A DNA stretch of 64,000 bases, from positions 248,001 through 312,000 of the forward strand of contig NZ_JANHDN010000001.1 of NCBI RefSeq assembly GCF_024494565.1. Reading direction: 5' to 3'. Position numbers and translations under genes: made by a program. Shown in pieces: positions 44,599 to 54,467 of this stretch. Within the stretch, counting starts at the first letter, position 1; every line of letters starts with the position of its first letter. Under the pieces are notes generated by a model. It did no database searches, was not told the DNA's origin, and worked only from the letters and a program-made list of their open reading frames with translations. This DNA is from Halorubrum rutilum (GTDB lineage: Archaea > Halobacteriota > Halobacteria > Halobacteriales > Haloferacaceae).

Positions 44599-45116
44599 CT
44601 GAACCACGAGAGGAAGCCGCCGCCGTCGCGGCTCTCCTCGACGATCTCCGCGTCGATGTCCTCCTGAGTGAAGTCGAAGAAGTGCTCGTCGGGCACCTCG
44701 ACGTCGAGCACGTCGAGGGTCGTCCGGTTCCCCTCGTTGTCGAACGCCCGCCAGTCGCCCCAGCCGTACGGCGCCCCGACGATGATGTGCACCTTCCCCT
44801 GCCCGAACGTCGCCAGGTCGGCCGCGCTCGGTCGGAGCGCCCCGTTCGGGTGCGAGTGGACGGACCCCACGGCCCGCATGTCGTTCGGCTTCATGTGCGT
44901 CCGCACGCTCGCGCTCGTCGGGCTCGACTCGGTGCCCGGGATGACGAGCACGTCGGTGATCACCTGTCCGTCTCGGTCGATATCGAGCTTCCGGGCGTCG
45001 TCCGCGCGGAGGAACCCCATGTACTCGTTGGGGTGGGTCTCCTCGCTCGCTTCGAGGACGAACTCCATCGTCTCTCGGGCGATCCCGAGGAGCTCGTCCG
45101 AGCGGAACAGTCGCAT
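44595..45116 (-). CDS. JAMM/MPN+ metalloprotease, desampylase (HvJAMM1-like)
   Basis: A 173-residue zinc isopeptidase. The JAMM signature is complete: an upstream Glu in [14 protein letters not shown], then [22 protein letters not shown] (two His, Ser and Asp, near residues 89-101). The rest tracks HvJAMM1 of Haloferax volcanii, which removes SAMP ubiquitin-like proteins from targets. [21 protein letters not shown] and [10 protein letters not shown] are shared features. It overlaps ribL by four bases. The ATG at 45116 ([15 protein letters not shown]) is the family start. Confidence 0.92.
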   Translation of the reverse strand: MRLFRSDELLGIARETMEFVLEASEETHPNEYMGFLRADDARKLDIDRDGQVITDVLVIPGTESSPTSASVRTHMKPNDMRAVGSVHSHPNGALRPSAADLATFGQGKVHIIVGAPYGWGDWRAFDNEGNRTTLDVLDVEVPDEHFFDFTQEDIDAEIVEESRDGGGFLSWFR

Positions 45117-45267
45117 ACGCCAGCGAAGGCGCCGTCGCCCCATAGGGGTTCCGGACCGCGCGACCGCGGGCTCGCGCCCGGCGGGTCGACCCGCACCGGA
45201 TCGCCCGGCGAGACGGGCGGAGACGCGAGAGAACAGCCTTAACACCGGCCGTTCCCGATACCGTCAC

Positions 45268-47214
45268 ATGAGCGAGAACTCCGCCGGGGATTCCGGCACG
45301 CGGGGCGATTCGAGCCCCGAACCCGACGCCGCCGCGGCGAAGGGGGCGGCCGACGACCGGCCGACCGTCTACGATCTGGCGCCCGACTGCACCCTCGAAG
45401 ACGCCGAGACCGACGCGCTGTACCACGCCGAGGTCAACGGCGTCGTCGACTACGGCGTCTTCGTCGACGTCTCCGACGCCCTCTCGGGGCTCGTCCACGA
45501 GTCGAACCTCGACGGCGACTACGCGGTCGGCGACCGACTGGTCGTCCGGCTGACCGAGGTGAAAGAGAACGGCGACGTCGCGTTCGACGACGAGCCCCTC
45601 GACGACTACCGCACCGAGGCGGTCGCCCACGAGCCGACGATCTCTCGCGTCCGCGGGCTCTCCCCGGGCGACGAGGTCACCGTCGAGGGCGAGGTCGTCC
45701 AGGCGAAACAGACCGGCGGTCCGACGATCTTCGCCGTCGCCGACGCCTCCGGCGTCGTCTCCTGCGCCGCCTTCGAGGAGGCCGGCGTCCGCGCGTACCC
45801 GGAGATCTCCGTCGGCGACATGGTCCACGTCAGCGGGGCCGTCGAGACCCGCGAGAACGCCCTCCAGCTGGAGGTCGACTCGCTGCGCCGGCTCCCCGAC
45901 GAGCGCGCCGCCGAGGCCCGCGAGCGGTTCGAGGCCGCCTTGGACGAGCGCGCCGCGCCGGCCGACGTCGACCCGCTCGTCGAGTGGGAGGCGTTCGAAC
46001 CGATCCACGACGACCTCCGCGAGCTCGCCCGGCTGCTCCGCCGGACCGTCCTCGCCGGCCGCCCGATCCGCGTCCGCCACCACGCCGACGGCGACGGGAT
46101 GTGCGCCGCGATCCCGGTCCAGCTCGCCTTGGAGAACTTCGTTCAGGAGGTCCACGAGGACCCCGACGCGGCGCGCCACCTGTTCAAGCGGCTCCCGAGC
46201 AAGGCGCCGTACTACGAGATGGAGGACGTCACCCGGGACCTGAACTTCGCGCTGGAGGGGCGCGCCCGCCACGGCCAGAAGCTCCCCTTCCTCCTGATGC
46301 TCGACAACGGGTCGACCGAGGAGGACGTCCCCGCCTACGAGAACCTCGCGCACTACGACATCCCCATCGCGGCCGTCGACCACCACCACCCCGATCCCGA
46401 GGCGGTCGAGCCGCTGCTCGACGCCCACGTGAACCCGTACCTCCACGGCGAGGACTACCGGGTCACGACGGGGATGATGTGCGTCGAGCTCGCCCGGCTG
46501 ATCGACCCCTCCATCACGGAGGAGCTGGAGCACGTCCCCGCGGTCGCCGGGCTCTCCGACCGCTCGAAGGCGGAGGCGATGGACGACTACGTCGCGCTCG
46601 CCGCCGAGGCCGGCTACGACGAGTCCGACCTGCTCGACATCGGCGAGGCGCTCGACTACGCCGCCCACTGGCTGCGCTACTCCGAGGGGAAGACGCTCGT
46701 CAACGACGCCCTGAACGTGGGCTGCGAGGACGAAGGGCGCCACGAGGAGCTGGTCGAGTTCCTCTCCGAGCGCGCCGAGCGCGACGTCGACCGACAGCTC
46801 GACGCGCTCGACGACCACGTCGACCACGAGCGGCTCGCCTCCGGCGCCCACCTCTACCGGATCGACCTCGACGAGTACGCCCACCGGTTCACCTACCCGG
46901 CGCCGGGGAAGACGACCGGCGAGCTCCACGACACCCGCGTCAGGGAGACGGGCGACCCCGTCATCACGATCGGCTACGGGCCGGACTTCTGCGTGCTCCG
47001 GTCCGACGGGGTCCGGCTCGACATCCCGAACATGGTGACCGAGCTGAACGAGGAGCTCCCGGAGGCGGGCGTCTCCGGCGGCGGCCACCTCGTCGTCGGC
47101 TCGATCAAGTTCGTGAAGGGCCGCCGGAGCGCGGTCATCGAGGCGCTCGTCGAGAAGATGGCCGAGGCGGAGATCGATGAGGCGCTCTCGTCGACGGCCG
47201 CGCTCGACGACTGA
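45268..47214 (+). CDS. RecJ-like DHH phosphoesterase with S1 and OB domains
   Basis: A 648-residue nuclease-family protein. After an acidic leader comes an S1 domain ([32 protein letters not shown], about residues 50-95) and an OB fold ([32 protein letters not shown]). The DHH domain follows: [38 protein letters not shown] and [25 protein letters not shown]-terminal DHHA1-like region ends [27 protein letters not shown]. Archaeal RecJ-type proteins act on single-stranded nucleic acids in repair or at the replication fork; the exact paralogue is not assignable here. Confidence 0.9.
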   Translation: MSENSAGDSGTRGDSSPEPDAAAAKGAADDRPTVYDLAPDCTLEDAETDALYHAEVNGVVDYGVFVDVSDALSGLVHESNLDGDYAVGDRLVVRLTEVKENGDVAFDDEPLDDYRTEAVAHEPTISRVRGLSPGDEVTVEGEVVQAKQTGGPTIFAVADASGVVSCAAFEEAGVRAYPEISVGDMVHVSGAVETRENALQLEVDSLRRLPDERAAEARERFEAALDERAAPADVDPLVEWEAFEPIHDDLRELARLLRRTVLAGRPIRVRHHADGDGMCAAIPVQLALENFVQEVHEDPDAARHLFKRLPSKAPYYEMEDVTRDLNFALEGRARHGQKLPFLLMLDNGSTEEDVPAYENLAHYDIPIAAVDHHHPDPEAVEPLLDAHVNPYLHGEDYRVTTGMMCVELARLIDPSITEELEHVPAVAGLSDRSKAEAMDDYVALAAEAGYDESDLLDIGEALDYAAHWLRYSEGKTLVNDALNVGCEDEGRHEELVEFLSERAERDVDRQLDALDDHVDHERLASGAHLYRIDLDEYAHRFTYPAPGKTTGELHDTRVRETGDPVITIGYGPDFCVLRSDGVRLDIPNMVTELNEELPEAGVSGGGHLVVGSIKFVKGRRSAVIEALVEKMAEAEIDEALSSTAALDD

Positions 47215-47251
47215 GACGGCCCCGCCCGGTCGCCCGCTCCCCGCGCGCCCG

Positions 47252-49000
47252 TCACGCGAACGTCACCTCCCGGTACGCGACGAGGCCGGCGCCGGCGACG
47301 ACGACCCCGAGCCCGCCCGCGAACCCGACCGGCAGGTGGACTCCGCCGCCGCGCCAGTCGGCCGCGTACGCGCGGGCGTAGAAGTCGGCGACCGTCTCGT
47401 CCTCGACCGCGAGCAACACCTCTCGGTTCTCCGTCGCCGCGCCCGCGTTCCAGTTGAGGCTCCCGACGACCGCGGCGTCGTCGATCACGACGCCCTTCGC
47501 GTGGACCTTCCCGTACCGGCCGCGCGGCTCCGCGACGGCGACCGCGATCGGTTCGCCCGCGAGCGCCTCGGCGAGCGCGCGGTTCTCCTCCCGGTCGTAC
47601 CACGCGTTCGACAGCAGCAGGTGGACGTCGACGCCGCGGTCGGCGGCCCGCCGGAGCGCCCGGACGAGCCGGTTGTCCGGGCCGCCGGTCCGCGGGACCA
47701 GCGCCAACACGCGGTCGTCGGCGGCGTCGATCCGCGCGACCAGCCGGTCGGCGGCGTTTCCGGGCGTCGTCAGGAGCTCGACGTCCGCGGCCCTCGGATC
47801 GGGCGCCTCGAACCGGGTCGGGTAACTCCCGTTCGCGGCGCCTCCGTCGTGGAACTCGGCGTCGGCGCGGAACGCCTTCCACGGCCGCGCGTCCGGCGCC
47901 GCGGCGTCGGCGCGGAACAGGGCGGCGAGGTCGTCCGCGGCCGTCGCGCCGGCGGTCGCGGACCGCGGCGTCCCGGTGACGACGCCCCACCCGCGGTTGG
48001 TCCGGCCGCCGGTGCCCGACGCCTTCCAGTTCTCCGTGAGGACCACGGCGCGGTCGTCCGCGACGGCGTACTTCGCGTGGTGGAAGCGGAACCGCTCGGC
48101 GTCGCCGTCGAGGACGCGGACCTCGACGCCGGCGGCGGCGACCCGGTCGAGGAGGCGCGCGCTCCGCGCCGAGAACCCCCCGACCGGCGACCCCTCGACG
48201 AGGACGCGCACCTCGACGCCGCGGTCGGCGGCGGCGACGAGCAGGTCGACGACGCGCTCCGACCCCAGCATGTAGCCGGCGAGCAGCAGGCGGTCCTCGG
48301 CCTCGCGGAGCGGCTCGACGGGCCGCCCCGGACTGTCCGGTAACACGAACGGGGTCACGGTCGCGTCCGCGGTCCGGACCGCGGGCCGCGGGTCGTACCC
48401 CCGCGGTCGCCACTCGCCCCAGTCGGCGCGCCAGCGCTGGCCCTCGGGCGCGCTCTCGTAGGCGACGACGTCGACCGCCGTCCCGTTCCGGCGGAGCTCG
48501 ATCCGGTCGCCGGACGCCGAGAGGGGGAAGTAATCGCCGAGCGCGCGGAGCGCCGTCGGCCCGCGGTCGGCGCTCGCAGGCTCGTCGTCGAGCAGCGGCG
48601 TCGCGTTCGCGGGGTCCATCGAGAGCGCGACGACGCCGCTCGCGTTCGCCGGGATCGCGGCGTCGTAGTACCCGTCCGAGAGCGACCAGTTCCCGCGCTC
48701 GGGGAGCCGGACGACGAGGTACTCGCCCCGGTTCTCCGCCGCCGTCGGGTTCGGGAACAGCTCGACGATCCGCGGCCCGTCGCCCCCGGCCGTTCGGTTC
48801 TCCGACCCGCCGTCGGACTGCGCGACGGGGCCGTCGGAGTCGGGTCCGGCGACCGCGGGGTCGGTCCCGGCGTCGCCCCCGACCGCGACCGGCGCGGCGG
48901 CCGTCAGGACCAGCAGTCCGATCGCGACCGCGGCGACGCTCGCGGCGGCCGAGGGGCTCGCGGCCCGGTCGTTCGCGGAGCGCGACGGTGCGAGCGACAC
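47252..49000 (-). CDS. secreted/anchored phospholipase-D-family protein with lamin-tail domain
   Basis: A 582-residue surface protein. A signal-type helix ([22 protein letters not shown]) is followed by a low-complexity linker and a lamin-tail (LTD) domain ([31 protein letters not shown] ... [19 protein letters not shown]). Two PLD modules follow: HKD one [19 protein letters not shown] near residue 306 and HKD two [20 protein letters not shown] near 498. A C-terminal membrane helix ([21 protein letters not shown]) anchors it. LTD plus PLD in a secreted protein suggests extracellular nuclease or phosphodiesterase activity on DNA or lipid. Confidence 0.88.
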   Translation of the reverse strand: MSLAPSRSANDRAASPSAAASVAAVAIGLLVLTAAAPVAVGGDAGTDPAVAGPDSDGPVAQSDGGSENRTAGGDGPRIVELFPNPTAAENRGEYLVVRLPERGNWSLSDGYYDAAIPANASGVVALSMDPANATPLLDDEPASADRGPTALRALGDYFPLSASGDRIELRRNGTAVDVVAYESAPEGQRWRADWGEWRPRGYDPRPAVRTADATVTPFVLPDSPGRPVEPLREAEDRLLLAGYMLGSERVVDLLVAAADRGVEVRVLVEGSPVGGFSARSARLLDRVAAAGVEVRVLDGDAERFRFHHAKYAVADDRAVVLTENWKASGTGGRTNRGWGVVTGTPRSATAGATAADDLAALFRADAAAPDARPWKAFRADAEFHDGGAANGSYPTRFEAPDPRAADVELLTTPGNAADRLVARIDAADDRVLALVPRTGGPDNRLVRALRRAADRGVDVHLLLSNAWYDREENRALAEALAGEPIAVAVAEPRGRYGKVHAKGVVIDDAAVVGSLNWNAGAATENREVLLAVEDETVADFYARAYAADWRGGGVHLPVGFAGGLGVVVAGAGLVAYREVTFA

Positions 49001-49063
49001 GGGGACGGTGGCCCCGCCATCGCATAAGAACGGTCGGACGGCCGCGGTCAGCGGACCTCGGGG

Positions 49064-50554
49064 TCAGGCGGTCGCCGACGCCGCGTCGAGCGCGCGCCGG
49101 GCCTTCTCGCCCTCGGTCGAGACGAGGAAGGAGCGCTCGTCGGCGTGCTCGGCGACGGCTTCGAGCGCCTCGCGGGTGCCGATCTGGCGGAGCGCCCAGC
49201 CGGCCGCGGCGCGCACGTCGTCCGAGCCCTCGCCGGCGAGCACGTCCGCGAGCGGGTCGACCGCGCGGGCGTCGCCGATGAGCCCGAGCGCGCGCGCCGC
49301 GTGCGGACGGACGAGTTCCTCCGTGTCGTCGTCGACGAGCGCGTCCGCGAGCGGTTGGACCGCCTCGCTCGCGCCGATCTCGCCGAGCGACTTGAACGTC
49401 GCCTTCTGGAGCTGCGGGTTCGACTCCTCGGGGACGTACTCCACGAGGGTCTCCGTCGCCTCCTCGGCGGCCATCTTCCCGAGGATGCGGATCGCGAACT
49501 GGTCGCGCTTCTCCGCGCGGCCGAGCAGCTCCTCCACGGAGGCCTCGGTCTTCCCGCGCTTGCCCATGCGCTCGAACGCTTCGAGGCAGTGGCGCTCCAT
49601 GAAGTCGGAGGTGAGCGAGTCGAGCGCGAGCAGGATCATGTCGACGTTGCCGCGCGTCTCGTGCTCCTTCAGCGCGGCCCACTCCACCGGGAAGTCCTTG
49701 TAGTGACCGAGCACGTCGTAGTACCCCTGCGCGCGGAGCTGCTCGTGGGTCTCCAGGTCGTCCCACTCCTCGGCGTCGTCGAGCGCGGCCTCCAGCTCGT
49801 CCGTCGCCTCGATGAGCGCGGCGATGGCCGCCGCGTCGTCGTCGGGGTCGAGGGCGGCGTCCGCGACGCCCGCCGCGACGGCGTCGAGGGCGGCGACGAG
49901 CGCGGCGACCCGGTCGTCGTCGCTCGTTTCGTCGGTCTCGTCCTCCTCGGGGGCGTCGGAAGCGTCGGCCGCCGCGTCGTCGCCGCTCTCGTCGCCCGCA
50001 CTGTCGTCGCTCCCGTCGCCTGCGTCCGGGTCCGTCTCGATCGCGTCCGCGTCCACCTCGTCGTCGACCGCGTCGGCGGCCGCCTCGACGAAGGCGCTCA
50101 CCGCGTCGGCCGCGTCGTCGCGGCCGGCGGCGGTCCACTCGGTCCCTTCGAGCGTCGCCTCGGCACCCTCGATCGCGTCGACGACGTCCTCGGCGTACGG
50201 GCCGCGCGCCGCCTCGACGCCCTCGCGCAGCTCGGCGACCCGGGCTTCGAGGTCGCCGCGCGGGTCGTCGGCGTCCTCGTCGTCTTCGTCGGGCTCGGGG
50301 AGGTCGGCCTCCGCGATCCCCGCCTCGGCGTCGTCGAGGAGGGCGTCGACGTCGTCGAGGTCCGCCTCGGTCTCGGCGTCGTCGAGGAGCGCCGCGATCT
50401 CGTCGAGGTACTCGTTCAGGGACTCCTCGGTCGCTTCGTCGGGACGCGCCGGCGCGGCGGCCGCGTCCGTCGACTCGCCGGCGTCCGCCTCCGCGTCGTC
50501 CGCGGCGTCGGCCTCCTCGGAGGCGTCGGCCGGGTCGTCGTCGCCGTTGCTCAT
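49064..50554 (-). CDS. HEAT-repeat protein with long acidic N-terminal region
   Basis: A 496-residue protein. Residues 1-270 are extremely Asp/Glu/Ala rich with helical heptad-like stretches (ATEESLNEYLDEIAALLDDAETEADLDDVDALLDD). From about 280 come YYDVLGHYKDFPVEWAALKEHETRGNVDMILLAL and then HEAT repeats: FAIRILGKMAAEEATETLVEYV, KATFKSLGEIGASEAVQPLADAL, RPHAARALGLIGDARAVDPLADVL, RAAAGWALRQIGTREALEAVAEH. This is a protein-binding scaffold; partner unknown. I place the start at MSNGDDD (50554). Confidence 0.85.
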   Translation of the reverse strand: MSNGDDDPADASEEADAADDAEADAGESTDAAAAPARPDEATEESLNEYLDEIAALLDDAETEADLDDVDALLDDAEAGIAEADLPEPDEDDEDADDPRGDLEARVAELREGVEAARGPYAEDVVDAIEGAEATLEGTEWTAAGRDDAADAVSAFVEAAADAVDDEVDADAIETDPDAGDGSDDSAGDESGDDAAADASDAPEEDETDETSDDDRVAALVAALDAVAAGVADAALDPDDDAAAIAALIEATDELEAALDDAEEWDDLETHEQLRAQGYYDVLGHYKDFPVEWAALKEHETRGNVDMILLALDSLTSDFMERHCLEAFERMGKRGKTEASVEELLGRAEKRDQFAIRILGKMAAEEATETLVEYVPEESNPQLQKATFKSLGEIGASEAVQPLADALVDDDTEELVRPHAARALGLIGDARAVDPLADVLAGEGSDDVRAAAGWALRQIGTREALEAVAEHADERSFLVSTEGEKARRALDAASATA

Positions 50555-50739
50555 ACACCACGAACTGCGCGCGTAGTCCATTAAGACGTTTCCCTTCGCG
50601 GGCGGACCGGCGCGCCGTCGGACGGGGAGCGGTCCCGGCGTGGGCGACCTCGTCTCACCGGACGCCTCCGCGAGCGGGACCGACGGCGATCTCGGACCGG
50701 ACCGCGTGCGCCGATCCCCTCGACGTGGCGGGCGACATG

Positions 50740-50770
50740 GGTACTATGAAAAAATAATTTTCTATATACC
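50740..50770 (+). promoter_or_regulatory. AT-rich dyad upstream of dpsA
   Basis: GGTACTATGAAAA and TTTTCTATATACC flank an AT-rich centre, matching in 9 of 13 dyad positions. This sits about 60-90 bp before the dpsA ATG. Iron- and oxidant-responsive genes in haloarchaea are often controlled by DtxR-type repressors at AT-rich dyads, so this is a candidate operator; the specific regulator is not shown. Confidence 0.4.
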
Positions 50771-50830
50771 AAACTCTGCTTACCATCGTGGAAACAGTTA
50801 AGTGCCCCACGCGCGTACGCAGAGGTAGAC

Positions 50831-51379
50831 ATGAGTACCCAGAAAGAGGCACGTCAACGCTACGGAGACGTTCACGAGAGCGAAGCGCTCCGCGTTCCCG
50901 AGGAGAAGGCCGAGCAGCTCGTCGACGCGCTCAACACCGACCTCGCGGCGACGTACGTCCTCTACCACCAGATCAAGAAGCACCACTGGCTCGTCGAGGG
51001 CGCCGAGTTCCGCGACATCCACGTCTACCTCGGCGAGGTCGCGGCGGACCTCGAAGAGGGCGCGGACGTGCTCGCCGAGCGCGCGCAGGCGCTCGGCGGC
51101 GTGCCGCTGTCGGGCGGCGCGAACTACGAGGAGCACGCCCCGGTGAGCCCGGAGGACGCCGACTCCTACGACATCCGGACGTCGCTGGAGAACGACCTGG
51201 AGCTGTTCGGCGACATCACGGAGATGCTCCGGGAGCACATCCAGCTCGCCAACAACCTCGGCGACTACAACACCGAGGAGCTGCTCCGTGACACCCTCAA
51301 GGACGTCGAGGAGCACGGCCACCACATCGAGCACTACCTGGAGGACGACACCCTCGTCACTCAGGGCACGCTCGAATAG
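50831..51379 (+). CDS. dpsA: DpsA-type ferritin-like DNA-protection protein
   Basis: A 182-residue Dps protein, a ferritin-like dodecamer that oxidises and stores iron with peroxide. The ferroxidase region is ATYVLYHQIKKHHWLVEGAEFRDIHVYLGEVAADLEEGADVLAERAQALGG, the haloarchaeal DpsA pattern. The C-terminal helices include NDLELFGDITEMLREHIQLANNLGDYNTEELLRDTLKDVEEHGHHIEHYLE. A short charged N-terminal tail starts MSTQKEARQRYGD. The promoter region contains an AT-rich dyad. Monocistronic. Confidence 0.95.
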   Translation: MSTQKEARQRYGDVHESEALRVPEEKAEQLVDALNTDLAATYVLYHQIKKHHWLVEGAEFRDIHVYLGEVAADLEEGADVLAERAQALGGVPLSGGANYEEHAPVSPEDADSYDIRTSLENDLELFGDITEMLREHIQLANNLGDYNTEELLRDTLKDVEEHGHHIEHYLEDDTLVTQGTLE

Positions 51380-51519
51380 ACGCGTCGCGGCCGCCGCTTC
51401 CGACGGACGCACGGGCGCGCGAGCGCCGCTCGCTCGAATTCTCCCGTTCTTTTCAGCCCGTCAGCGACGGCGCCGCTCGGCCGATCGAGGCGATAAGCCG
51501 AATCGACGGGTCGAACCGA

Positions 51520-51933
51520 TCACCCGAGCCGCTCGTCGAGGATGAGCCGCGTCTTCGTCGACTTCACCTCGTCCATCTCCCGGGCCTGCGAGATCAGCTC
51601 GTTGACGGCGCGCGTGTCGACCGCGTCGACGACGAGCACGACGTCGTCCTCGCCCGAGACCTGCCAGACGAAGTCCACCTCCTCCCACTCGACCATGCGC
51701 TCGCCGACGGCGGCGGTGTCGACGTTCATCTCCACCGAGATCTCGATCATCGCCTTCACGTTGCCCGTGCGGGTCGTGACGGTGAACCGCTCGATGATCC
51801 CCTCCTCGGTCATGCGGTCGACGCGGTTGCGCACCGTCCCCTCCGAGGTGCCGACGCGGTCCGCGATCTCCGTGTAGGGGGTCCGCGCGTCCCGTCGCAG
51901 GATCGAGAGGATCCGACGGTCGAGGTCGTCCAT
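51520..51933 (-). CDS. lrpA1: Lrp/AsnC-family transcription regulator
   Basis: A 137-residue feast/famine regulator. The N-terminal helix-turn-helix is MDDLDRRILSILRRDARTPYTEIADRVGTSEGTVRNRVDRMTEEGIIERF. The C-terminal RAM effector domain has SGEDDVVLVVDAVDTRAVNELIS. It is divergent from carA across a 96-bp gap with a palindrome near -35 relative to this gene, so autorepression and control of carA are likely. The paralogue name LrpA1 follows haloarchaeal usage. Confidence 0.9.
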   Translation of the reverse strand: MDDLDRRILSILRRDARTPYTEIADRVGTSEGTVRNRVDRMTEEGIIERFTVTTRTGNVKAMIEISVEMNVDTAAVGERMVEWEEVDFVWQVSGEDDVVLVVDAVDTRAVNELISQAREMDEVKSTKTRLILDERLG

Positions 51934-51962
51934 ACCCGACCTACTCCCCCCGGCGACTTACT

Positions 51963-51981
51963 CGTTACGAATATCGTAACG
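51963..51981. promoter_or_regulatory. palindromic operator between lrpA1 and carA
   Basis: Perfect dyad CGTTACGA-ATA-TCGTAACG. Further CGAA/TACGA half-sites follow (to about 51992), and TATA-like TTTATTACC lies at 51999-52007 before carA. The dyad is about 49-67 bp upstream of the carA ATG and 30-48 bp upstream of lrpA1, so it covers the Lrp gene's own core promoter. Confidence 0.65.
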
Positions 51982-52029
51982 AATCTACGAACGACGCATT
52001 TATTACCCTTTACGCGTACGTTTCTCGTA

Positions 52030-53091
52030 ATGTCGGACGCCTATATCGCGCTGGCCGACGGACGCGTGCTCGAAGCGCGCGCCCGCGCGCCGGGGCGCAC
52101 CCGTGGCGAACTGGTGTTCACGACCGCGTACACCGGCTACGAGGAGTCGCTCACCGACCCCTCCTACGCCGAACAGATCCTCACCTTCTCGTACCCCCTG
52201 ATCGGGAACTACGGCGTCCGAACCGAGCGGTTCGAGTCCGAGTCGGTCCAGCCGCGCGCGGCGATCGCCCGCGAGCTGACCGACGACGTCGCCGAGTGGC
52301 TCGCCGGCGAGGGCGTCCCGGCCGTCGACCACGTCGACACCCGCGAGATCGTCACGACCGTCCGCGAGGAGGGCGCGATGGCCTGCGGGATCGCCGCCGG
52401 CCCGGACGCGACCCCCGACGACGCGGTCGCGGAGATGGAGGCGTGCGAGCCGATGAGCGCGCACACCGACATCGGCGCGCAGGTGTCGGTGTCGGAGCCG
52501 ACCGTCCACGAGGGCGGCGGCGCCGCCGACGTCGCGATGCTCGACTGCGGCGCGAAGGGCTCGATCATCTCCTCGCTCACCGAGCGCGGGGCCGACGTCC
52601 ACGTGCTCCCGTACGACGCGACCCCCGAGGACGTGGCCGCCGTCGAGCCCGACGTGCTCTTCGTCTCGAACGGCCCGGGCGACCCGGAGAACTTCGCCGC
52701 CGCCAAGGCGGTCGTCGACGAGTTCGCCGGCGAGCTGCCGATGGCCGGCATCTGCCTCGGCCAGCAGGTGATCACGAGCGCGCTCGGCGGCTCGACCGAG
52801 AAGATGATGTTCGGCCACCGCGGCGTCAACCAGCCAGTCAAGGACCTCCGCACTGACAAGGTCGTGATGACGACGCAGAACCACGGCTACACCGTCGACG
52901 ACACCGGTCCGCTGGAGGTGACGCAGGTGAACGTCAACGACGACACCGTCGAGGGGCTCGACAGCGAGGAGCTCGACGTCATCACCCGCCAGTACCACCC
53001 CGAGGCGAACCCCGGTCCGCACGACTCGCTCGGCTTCTTCGACGAGGTGCTGGAGCTGGCGGAGGCGACGCCGCACGTCGCCGCGGACTGA
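52030..53091 (+). CDS. carA: carbamoyl-phosphate synthase small (glutaminase) subunit
   Basis: A 353-residue subunit that hydrolyses glutamine to supply ammonia for carbamoyl phosphate in pyrimidine and arginine synthesis. The N-terminal part has ARTRGELVFTTAYTGYEESLTDPSYAEQILTFSYP-type core. The class I glutaminase domain has nucleophile Cys in AGICLGQQV (near residue 242) and His-Glu in RQYHPEANPGPHDS. It is leaderless by its TATA box. The large subunit carB is not next to it. The last codon and stop lie in a 17-bp tandem duplication. Confidence 0.95.
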   Translation: MSDAYIALADGRVLEARARAPGRTRGELVFTTAYTGYEESLTDPSYAEQILTFSYPLIGNYGVRTERFESESVQPRAAIARELTDDVAEWLAGEGVPAVDHVDTREIVTTVREEGAMACGIAAGPDATPDDAVAEMEACEPMSAHTDIGAQVSVSEPTVHEGGGAADVAMLDCGAKGSIISSLTERGADVHVLPYDATPEDVAAVEPDVLFVSNGPGDPENFAAAKAVVDEFAGELPMAGICLGQQVITSALGGSTEKMMFGHRGVNQPVKDLRTDKVVMTTQNHGYTVDDTGPLEVTQVNVNDDTVEGLDSEELDVITRQYHPEANPGPHDSLGFFDEVLELAEATPHVAAD

Positions 53092-53300
53092 CCGTCGCCG
53101 CGGACTGACCGCCGACGTCGACCGACCGCCGCCGGCGCCCGTCGCTCCGCGCTCGACGATCCCCGCTCCGCCGCTCTCCTCCCGCTGACCGCCCCGGAGT
53201 ACCACCCGCCCGACGCCTGCCGGTTCCCGCGTCGGATCCCTCGTCCGTCTCATCGCCCGCGACCGGCGACGTTTTCCCCCGGCCCGCCGCAGTGTCGCCC

Positions 53301-54209
53301 ATGACCCTCGAGATCCTCCTCACCAACGACGACGGGATCGACGCCGTCGGGATCCGGGCGCTCTCGGACGCGCTCTCGCGCGAGCACGACGTGACGGTCG
53401 TCGCGCCGAAGCGGAACCAGTCCGGGGTCGGCGGCGCCCGGTCGTGGTGGGAGACCACCGTGGAGTACGCGGAGACGGACGCCGGCTACGCGGTCGAGGG
53501 CACGCCCGCCGACTGCGTCGCCGTCGCCGAGGTCGCGCTCGGGCTCGACCCGGACGTCGTCGTCTCCGGCTGCAATCACGGGCCGAACATCGGCGCGCAC
53601 ATCCTCGGGCAGTCCGGGACGGTCGGCGCCGCGATGGAGGCCGCCTTCCTCGGCACGCCCGCGGTCGCCGTCTCGCTGTACGACCGCGGGAACCTGCCCG
53701 TACCGCCGACGCTCGACGCCGAGGACTTCGCGCTCGCCGCCGAGGCGGTCCTCGACCTGCTCGACCGCGCGGAGGGGGACGACGCGAGTGACGGCGACAG
53801 CGGCGACTCGGTCGCGCTCCCGTTCGGCGCCGACGTGTTGAACGTCAACGCGCCGGCCGCGGACGACGAGGCCGCGAGCGACCCGACCTATCGGATCACG
53901 GAGCCCGCGCGCGGCTTCGACGTGATCGAGTTCCGCCCGGGCGAGGAGGGGCCGGAGGCGGAGGACGTCCCCGAGGGGTGGGAGTTCGGCGAGCGGCGCG
54001 GCGAGATGGGGATGGAGCTCCGCGATCGGTTCTGGCGGGAGTTCCTCCGCGGCGACGTCGCCGACGACCCGGGTTCGGACCGGCTCGCGGCGGTCGAGGG
54101 CGAGGTGAGCGTCTCGCCGCTGTCGTCGTCCCGGTCCGTCGCCGGCGACCGCGCGGGCGAGGTCGTCGCCGTCGGCGCTGGGACCCCCCTGCGGACGGAC
54201 GGGGAGTGA
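53301..54209 (+). CDS. surE: 5'-nucleotidase SurE
   Basis: A 302-residue nucleoside monophosphatase. MTLEILLTNDDGIDAVGIRAL holds the metal-binding N-D-D-G near residues 9-12, followed by VVAPKRNQSGVGG, EGTPADCVAVAEVALGLDPDVVVSGCNHGPNIGAHILGQSGTVGAAMEAAF and VLNVNAP. The C-terminal half contains an acidic low-complexity stretch (about 155-200) and a divergent tail. The family dephosphorylates purine and pyrimidine 5'-nucleotides. The ATG at 53301 starts the MTLEILLTN core. Confidence 0.93.
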   Translation: MTLEILLTNDDGIDAVGIRALSDALSREHDVTVVAPKRNQSGVGGARSWWETTVEYAETDAGYAVEGTPADCVAVAEVALGLDPDVVVSGCNHGPNIGAHILGQSGTVGAAMEAAFLGTPAVAVSLYDRGNLPVPPTLDAEDFALAAEAVLDLLDRAEGDDASDGDSGDSVALPFGADVLNVNAPAADDEAASDPTYRITEPARGFDVIEFRPGEEGPEAEDVPEGWEFGERRGEMGMELRDRFWREFLRGDVADDPGSDRLAAVEGEVSVSPLSSSRSVAGDRAGEVVAVGAGTPLRTDGE

Positions 54210-54239
54210 GTCCGAGACGGGCCCGGGGCTTGCCGGGTC

Positions 54240-54467
54240 CTACCGGCGTCGTCCCGGTCGCCGCGACCCGCCGGTGAACTCGCCCGCGAGCCGGCCGAGG
54301 TACCACACGAACAGCAGCCCCAACAGGAGTCCGCCGCCGAGGGCGGCGAGCAGCTCCAGCGGCGTCGGGTTCCACTGGAGCGCGATGAGGGGCGGCGAGA
54401 CGGCCACCAGGAGGAGGAAGCCGAGCTTGATCTTGCGGTTCCCCGCGTCGCGCTCCGCGTCCGACAT
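54240..54467 (-). CDS. small two-helix membrane protein, unknown
   Basis: A 75-residue protein: MSDAERDAGNRKIKLGFLLLVAVSPPLIALQW, LLAALGGGLLLGLLFVWYLGRLAGEF and a basic tail. The two hydrophobic stretches read as membrane helices. A longer frame begins upstream with TTG, but the ATG at 54467 gives a natural charged start. I do not recognise it. It is convergent with surE. Confidence 0.65.
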   Translation of the reverse strand: MSDAERDAGNRKIKLGFLLLVAVSPPLIALQWNPTPLELLAALGGGLLLGLLFVWYLGRLAGEFTGGSRRPGRRR

